Source: Proteobacteria bacterium UBA1847 (GTDB lineage: Bacteria; Pseudomonadota; Gammaproteobacteria; Steroidobacterales; Woeseiaceae). Taken from it: a stretch of 10,193 nucleotides of DNA. Below are positions 6,465 through 10,193 of this stretch, piece after piece. The translations under genes were made by a program, and so were the position numbers. The notes beneath the pieces were generated by a model. It ran no database searches. It was not told the origin of the DNA and worked only from the letters and a program-made list of their open reading frames with translations. Position 1 is the first letter of the stretch. Each line of letters starts with the position of its first letter. Where the stretch lies: contig DDIP01000301.1 of the NCBI GenBank assembly GCA_002338605.1, forward strand, positions 1 to 10,193, given 5' to 3'.

Positions 6465-7535
6465 TTACCGGCGCGACAGACCTAGTGGGTCGCCCTTGTT
6501 TGTTCGGCCAAAAATTCTTGGTCGCATATAACGATTGATCAGAGGTGTTACTGCATTCATTAACAATATGGCAAACGACATTCCCTCCGGGTATTGCGCC
6601 CACGTTCTTATCAGATAGATAAGCGCACCAAGTGATGCACCGAAAAACAGCTGGCCTTTGGGAGATGTTGGCGACGTAACCGGATCTGTGGCGATGAAAA
6701 AGGCACCTAGTACAGCCGACCCAGTGAACAAGTGAATGGTGGCATCAGGATAAGTCGCGGGATCGATCAAGTTGAAGACTGTTGCAATCAGCGCCAGGGA
6801 CAATAGCGTGCTGACCGGTATGAACCATCGAATCACGCGCGTGAAGATGAGCAGTATTCCACCAATAAGTAACAGGATGTCCGCGCCTTCCGCCATGCTT
6901 CCCGCGTTATTGCCAGCCAGCCACAGGCCGAGATCGTACTGTCCTGCGATGCCATCCTGTACGACACCACCGTGACCGACGGCCACTTTGACCGAGTCAA
7001 GAACTGTCGCTCCTGTATAGGCATCGATACTCATACCGCCAAAGACTATCTGTACGCCCTGCAGAAAATTCGGCGCGTCGGCGCTGAAGAGTGGTAAAGG
7101 ATTGACAAATGCGGTCATTTCAAGCGGAAAAGACAGCAGCAGCACGACGCGACCAACCATCGCGGGATTGAAGACGTTTTGCCCGAGACCGCCGAACACA
7201 TGTTTGCCGATAACGATCGCAACTGCCGACCCGAGCACGGCAACCCACCAAGGTGCCCACGGCGGCAAACTTATGGCCAACAACCACGCGGTCAGCATGG
7301 CAGAACCATCACTGACAAATCGGACGACAGGCTTTTTCGCTATCAGCAATGACAGAATTTCGAAAAGCAATGCCGATGCAATTGCGATCGTGAACAGGAT
7401 TATCGCCGGCCAACCGTAGAGATAGAGCCCATAGCTTGTTGCTGGGACCAGCGCCAGCATGACGAGCGTCATTGTTCGCGTAACGCTTTTTTCCTTGCGC
7501 ACATACGGTCCGCTCATCTCTGGTATGGATTTCAT
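6465..7535 (-). CDS. rnfD: Electron transport complex subunit RnfD/RsxD, covalent FMN membrane subunit
   Basis: RnfD (356 aa from this start) is an integral membrane flavoprotein homologous to NqrB that takes part in ion translocation. It has about nine or ten hydrophobic segments. The flavinylation motif TGAT lies at 174-177 (DAYTGATVLDS), with Thr177 as the expected FMN attachment site. The conserved glycine-rich GLGQNVFNPAMVGR and the late TDPVTSPTSPKGQ segments are also present. I chose ATG 7535, which shares a base with the rnfC stop (TGATG) and has AAGGG five bases upstream. A GTG at 7538 would add one residue but lies too close to that ribosome site. The gene ends directly against the rnfG start. 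Confidence 0.96.
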   Translation of the reverse strand: MKSIPEMSGPYVRKEKSVTRTMTLVMLALVPATSYGLYLYGWPAIILFTIAIASALLFEILSLLIAKKPVVRFVSDGSAMLTAWLLAISLPPWAPWWVAVLGSAVAIVIGKHVFGGLGQNVFNPAMVGRVVLLLSFPLEMTAFVNPLPLFSADAPNFLQGVQIVFGGMSIDAYTGATVLDSVKVAVGHGGVVQDGIAGQYDLGLWLAGNNAGSMAEGADILLLIGGILLIFTRVIRWFIPVSTLLSLALIATVFNLIDPATYPDATIHLFTGSAVLGAFFIATDPVTSPTSPKGQLFFGASLGALIYLIRTWAQYPEGMSFAILLMNAVTPLINRYMRPRIFGRTNKGDPLGLSRR

Positions 7536-8926
7536 CACAGCCCTTCTTTTGCGAGTCGCTTCTCACGAGCCTCTGTAAGAACTTTGATCTTGTCGTGCCT
7601 TCGTTTGTCGGCGTCCTGCTCTTTGAGTCGGCCTTTTCCATAATTGAAGAACTGCACGAGCGGAATGTGAGACGGACAAACATAGTTGCAGGACCCGCAA
7701 CTAATACAGTCGCGGAGCCCGATCTCGTCCGCACCGTCCACATCCTCATGGTCAATTCGGTTCATCATTTCCATAGGTAGAAGCCCGGCGGGACAAACCG
7801 CAACGCAACTTCCGCAGCCAATACATGGCATGATATTCTGTTCAGGAATTTCGGTACCGCGCAGCGCCAGTATTCCTGAGGTCCCCTTTACGATCGGCAC
7901 CTCAAGATTGGGCAGTGGCTGTCCCATCATCGGGCCGCCCATGAGCAGTTGTTTCGGCTCCTCAATCAGACCTCCGCTTTGTTTCATCAACTCTGCAACC
8001 GGCGTACCTACCAGGGCTTCGTAATTTGCCGGCCGCTTCACTGCCTCACCGCTTAAAGTGACAATGCGGGAAATCAGCGGGCGCCCCAACTTACAGGCCT
8101 CATACACCGCGAATGCCGTTGCAACATTGTTAACAATGACTCCGAGATCTGCCGTTCTGCCGCTGGCCGGCGTTTCTCGTCCGGTTATGGCCTGTACAAG
8201 ATGCGCCGATGAGCCCATAGGATATCGCGCAGGAACATAAACCACTTCGATACGGGAATCCTGCCCTGCCGCAACCTGCATCGACTTGAATGACGCAGGC
8301 TTGTTGTCCTCAATGGCGATATAGGCCTTGGAGACACCCAGTGCCTTCATCATGTACTGAGTCCCAATGATCGTCTCGTTGGCTCGTTCCCGCATTAGCC
8401 GGTCGTCACATGTCAGATACGGTTCACATTCAGCACCATTGAGAATCAGGCTGTCGAGGGCGTACTTTTCACCCATTGACAGTTTGACGGCGGACGGAAA
8501 AGCGGCCCCTCCCATACCGACGACGCCTGCTTCGGATACGCGCTCCGCGATTTCTTTCGGACTGGCTGTCTCGAGTTCCAGGGGTTGTGGAAGCTTGCAC
8601 CACTCGTCGCGTCCATCCGGTTCCAATGACAAAGTCAGGACGGGGAGTCCGGATGGGTGCGGTGCAAGATAATTGCCAATTCGCGTAACGAAACCTGACG
8701 TCGGCGCGTGGACCGGCGCTGAAACAGCGCCCTTGCTCTCGGCAATAAGTTGTCCTTTCTTGACTCGGCAGCCAACCGACACTATCGGCACCGCCGGTGA
8801 GCCTACATGCTGTTGTAACGGAACATGCAACAGCCGCGGCATTGGTAACTTCTCTACGGGCGTTTCGGCCGTTAGCTCTTTTCGGCCAGTGACTTTCGCA
8901 CCACCGCGGATGCCAAATACGTTCAT
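7535..8926 (-). CDS. rnfC: Electron transport complex subunit RnfC/RsxC, NADH/FMN and 4Fe-4S subunit
   Basis: RnfC (463 aa) is the peripheral subunit where NAD(H) reacts, equivalent to NqrF function and related in fold to NuoF. Visible are the N-terminal barrel-like region with APTSGFV (74-80), the glycine-rich nucleotide region GVVGMGGAAFPSAVKLS (134-150), NGAECEPY (163-170), YPMGSSAHLVQAITGRETP (235-253), and two 4Fe-4S motifs: Cys368/371/374/378 and Cys407/410/413/417. The protein ends soon after the second cluster in a short Lys/Arg-rich tail. It lacks the long Ala/Lys-rich repeats of E. coli RsxC (about 740 aa) and is nearer the compact type. The ATG overlaps the rnfB stop (ATGA). Confidence 0.97.
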   Translation of the reverse strand: MNVFGIRGGAKVTGRKELTAETPVEKLPMPRLLHVPLQQHVGSPAVPIVSVGCRVKKGQLIAESKGAVSAPVHAPTSGFVTRIGNYLAPHPSGLPVLTLSLEPDGRDEWCKLPQPLELETASPKEIAERVSEAGVVGMGGAAFPSAVKLSMGEKYALDSLILNGAECEPYLTCDDRLMRERANETIIGTQYMMKALGVSKAYIAIEDNKPASFKSMQVAAGQDSRIEVVYVPARYPMGSSAHLVQAITGRETPASGRTADLGVIVNNVATAFAVYEACKLGRPLISRIVTLSGEAVKRPANYEALVGTPVAELMKQSGGLIEEPKQLLMGGPMMGQPLPNLEVPIVKGTSGILALRGTEIPEQNIMPCIGCGSCVAVCPAGLLPMEMMNRIDHEDVDGADEIGLRDCISCGSCNYVCPSHIPLVQFFNYGKGRLKEQDADKRRHDKIKVLTEAREKRLAKEGL

Positions 8927-9471
8927 CGTGTGCGAGCCTGGTGCCCTGGTGAATCCGGCTTGTGCCAGTGCCAGGTCTGAACAGTGGTTTCAATCGGCAC
9001 CATGCGAAGCGCCCCGGTTGGACACATGGGAATACACTCTTCGCACGATGTACAAACTTCCGGAATAACCGTATGAATCTGCTGCGGCGCACCTAATAAA
9101 GAATCGGTCGGGCAAACCTGGAAGCATCGGGTGCAGCCGATACAGATGGATTCATCTACAAAGGCAATCGTCTTTTCTTTTTCTTCCATTGAAGACAAAT
9201 CAAGATCCACACCCATTTTCTCCGCCAATAATGCGGCTGTTGACATTCCACCCGGTGGGCATTTCGTGACTACATCACCATCGTTCACAATTGCCTCAGC
9301 ATAAGGTCTGCAACCCGGATAGCCGCATTGGGCACATTGAATACCTGGCAGAATTGCTTCGACTTCATCAATCAGTGGATTGCCCTCGACCTTGAAAAAG
9401 CGCGCTGCCAATCCAAGCACGACGCCCAGGACAACACCGAGCGCCGTCAAGGTGAGCACTGCCTCAATCAT
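8923..9471 (-). CDS. rnfB: Electron transport complex subunit RnfB/RsxB, multi-cluster ferredoxin-type subunit
   Basis: RnfB (182 aa) is the likely docking point for soluble ferredoxin on the cytoplasmic side. It has an N-terminal membrane anchor (about 3-24), then a 4Fe-4S domain with Cys46, Cys49, Cys54 and Cys71 (CAQCGYPGC and a later Cys), then two ferredoxin-like clusters: Cys110/113/116/120 and Cys140/143/146/150. The cysteine of each C-P end (120, 150) crosses to the other cluster, as is usual for this fold. GGAG seven bases before the ATG is a good ribosome site, and rnfA ends 12 bases upstream. The C-terminus (157-182) is a short Trp/His/Lys tail without a further cluster. Clostridial RnfB proteins are longer with extra clusters, so this is the proteobacterial form. 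Confidence 0.97.
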   Translation of the reverse strand: MIEAVLTLTALGVVLGVVLGLAARFFKVEGNPLIDEVEAILPGIQCAQCGYPGCRPYAEAIVNDGDVVTKCPPGGMSTAALLAEKMGVDLDLSSMEEKEKTIAFVDESICIGCTRCFQVCPTDSLLGAPQQIHTVIPEVCTSCEECIPMCPTGALRMVPIETTVQTWHWHKPDSPGHQARTR

Positions 9472-9483
9472 TGTCGTTCTCCA

Positions 9484-10062
9484 TCAACTTGCCAGCCCTG
9501 CAAAACCAAGAAAAGCCAGTGCCAGCAATCCTGCCGTCACGAATCCAATCGGTGCTCCCTCGAAACTTTCCGGTACATCAGCCGAAGCCAGTCGCTCCCG
9601 CAAGCCGGCGAAAATAACCATTACCAATGTGAAACCCAGTGCCGAAGCGAGGCCGTACACGAGGCTTTGCATGAAAGAATGCGACTCCTGTGTGTTCAAT
9701 AGTGCGACGCCCAATACCGCGCAGTTTGTTGTAATCAGCGGCAAAAATATGCCGAGTACCTGGTAGAGCATCGGCGACACTTTTTTGATAAACACTTCCG
9801 TGAATTGCACGACGGCCGCGATGACCAGAATAAACGTAAGAATTCGCAAAAACTCGACGTTCAGCGGCTCAAGGACAAAAGTGTTCAATGCCCAGCTAGC
9901 GACTGCGGACAGGGTCAGGACAAAGGTTGTTGCAAATCCCATCCCGATAGCCGTATCAATCTTGTTGGAGACACCCATGAATGGGCACAAACCCAGGAAC
10001 TTTACCAGGACAACATTGTTGACCAATGCCGTAGCGGTTATGAGCAAAGCGTATTCTTTCAT
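9484..10062 (-). CDS. rnfA: Electron transport complex subunit RnfA/RsxA
   Basis: RnfA (192 aa) is a six-helix membrane subunit that pairs with RnfE. Cys26 in [12 protein letters not shown] and Cys114 in [17 protein letters not shown] are the conserved membrane cysteines shared with RnfE for an intramembrane iron-sulfur cluster. The sequence is close to the standard gammaproteobacterial RnfA along its whole length, and the length is normal. The ATG at 10062 has GGAG seven bases upstream. It is the first gene of the rnf set, but only 18 bases separate it from the probable end of an upstream gene. It may therefore be transcribed from further upstream than the window shows. Confidence 0.97.
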   Translation of the reverse strand: MKEYALLITATALVNNVVLVKFLGLCPFMGVSNKIDTAIGMGFATTFVLTLSAVASWALNTFVLEPLNVEFLRILTFILVIAAVVQFTEVFIKKVSPMLYQVLGIFLPLITTNCAVLGVALLNTQESHSFMQSLVYGLASALGFTLVMVIFAGLRERLASADVPESFEGAPIGFVTAGLLALAFLGFAGLAS

Positions 10063-10080
10063 TAACGTCTCCAGTGACCT

Positions 10081-10193
10081 TTAGCCAAGCGTCTTTAGTT
10101 CGACGTATTGCTCATCGCCAGAAGAAACCAGTCGCATGCAAATGGGGAGGATCTCCCGCTCCCACCGCTCCGAACTATAGAGGTGACGACTGT
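10081..10193 (-). CDS. C-terminal end of an unrecognised protein (partial)
   Basis: On the minus strand one frame is open from the right edge to a TAA at 10083-10081, giving about 37 codons ending in SSGDEQYVELKTLG. The mix of charged and hydrophobic residues (SERWEREILPICMRL) and the GC-leaning third positions look like real coding sequence, and the stop sits just before the rnfA ribosome site. A second frame is open for 31 codons ending near 10092 but has a less protein-like composition. I do not recognise the protein. It does not resemble the C-terminus of MetG, which lies upstream of rnf in some relatives. Confidence 0.45.
   Translation of the reverse strand, partial: SRHLYSSERWEREILPICMRLVSSGDEQYVELKTLG

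Noticed and set aside
8469..9092. Long minus-strand frame (207 codons) across the rnfB-rnfC junction
   Set aside because: It overlaps rnfB and rnfC in another frame, is very rich in Arg with no family pattern, and conflicts with two certain genes.
2436..10062. Rnf and FdxA as part of a nitrogen-fixation island
   Set aside because: No nif gene is visible in the window, and FdxA and Rnf both occur in many organisms that do not fix nitrogen.
5128..10062. Reading the membrane complex as Na+-NQR
   Set aside because: RnfB with three 4Fe-4S motifs and RnfC with two clusters are present, and the NqrA and NqrF types are absent; the order ABCDGE is Rnf.
10145..10157. Palindrome GGGAG-GAT-CTCCC near the right edge, considered as a terminator before rnfA
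   Set aside because: It has a short stem and no T-run on either side, and it lies inside the probable coding end of the upstream gene.

Overview
The window is about 10.2 kb of densely coded DNA with roughly balanced base composition. Every gene I can support lies on the minus strand, so it reads from right to left. A complete RnfABCDGE set in the proteobacterial order, an RnfH-type protein after RnfE, and a seven-iron ferredoxin closely resembling Azotobacter ferredoxin I from memory suggest a gammaproteobacterium. I cannot place it more finely. There is no mobile element, RNA gene or CRISPR array, and no gene-free stretch longer than 80 bases.

Layout in order of transcription: (1) 10193-10081, the likely last 37 codons of an unrecognised gene. 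(2) 10062-5128, rnfA, rnfB, rnfC, rnfD, rnfG and rnfE, tightly packed with 4-base overlaps, a TGATG junction or very short gaps. They encode the membrane complex that couples ferredoxin/NAD redox chemistry to an ion gradient. (3) 5117-4335, an RnfH domain fused to a glyoxalase/VOC-fold domain. (4) A 79-base gap (4334-4256) with a small palindrome and a weak promoter candidate. (5) 4255-2780, a divergent KamA-family radical-SAM aminomutase. (6) 2759-2436, a 7Fe ferredoxin. (7) 2411-1012, both subunits of a 3-oxoadipate-type CoA-transferase. (8) 1015 to the left edge, a class III aminotransferase of the glutamate-1-semialdehyde/beta-amino-acid type. Its C-terminus lies outside the window.

Taken together, the second half reads as a route for breaking down an amino acid through its beta isomer. 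The aminomutase would move the amino group from C2 to C3, the aminotransferase would convert the beta-amino acid to a beta-keto acid, and the CoA-transferase would activate that acid for thiolysis. Radical-SAM enzymes need a strong reductant. Rnf running in the NADH-to-ferredoxin direction, with the ferredoxin encoded beside the aminomutase, would supply it even in an organism without fermentative ferredoxin reduction. In the aminomutase, the two acidic residues that hold the lysine side chain in lysine 2,3-aminomutase appear to be replaced, one of them by arginine. That points away from lysine and toward an acidic substrate such as glutamate or 2-aminoadipate. The 3-oxoadipate type of the CoA-transferase fits 2-aminoadipate particularly well. 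The pathway is an inference from gene content and residue reading, and no search was possible.
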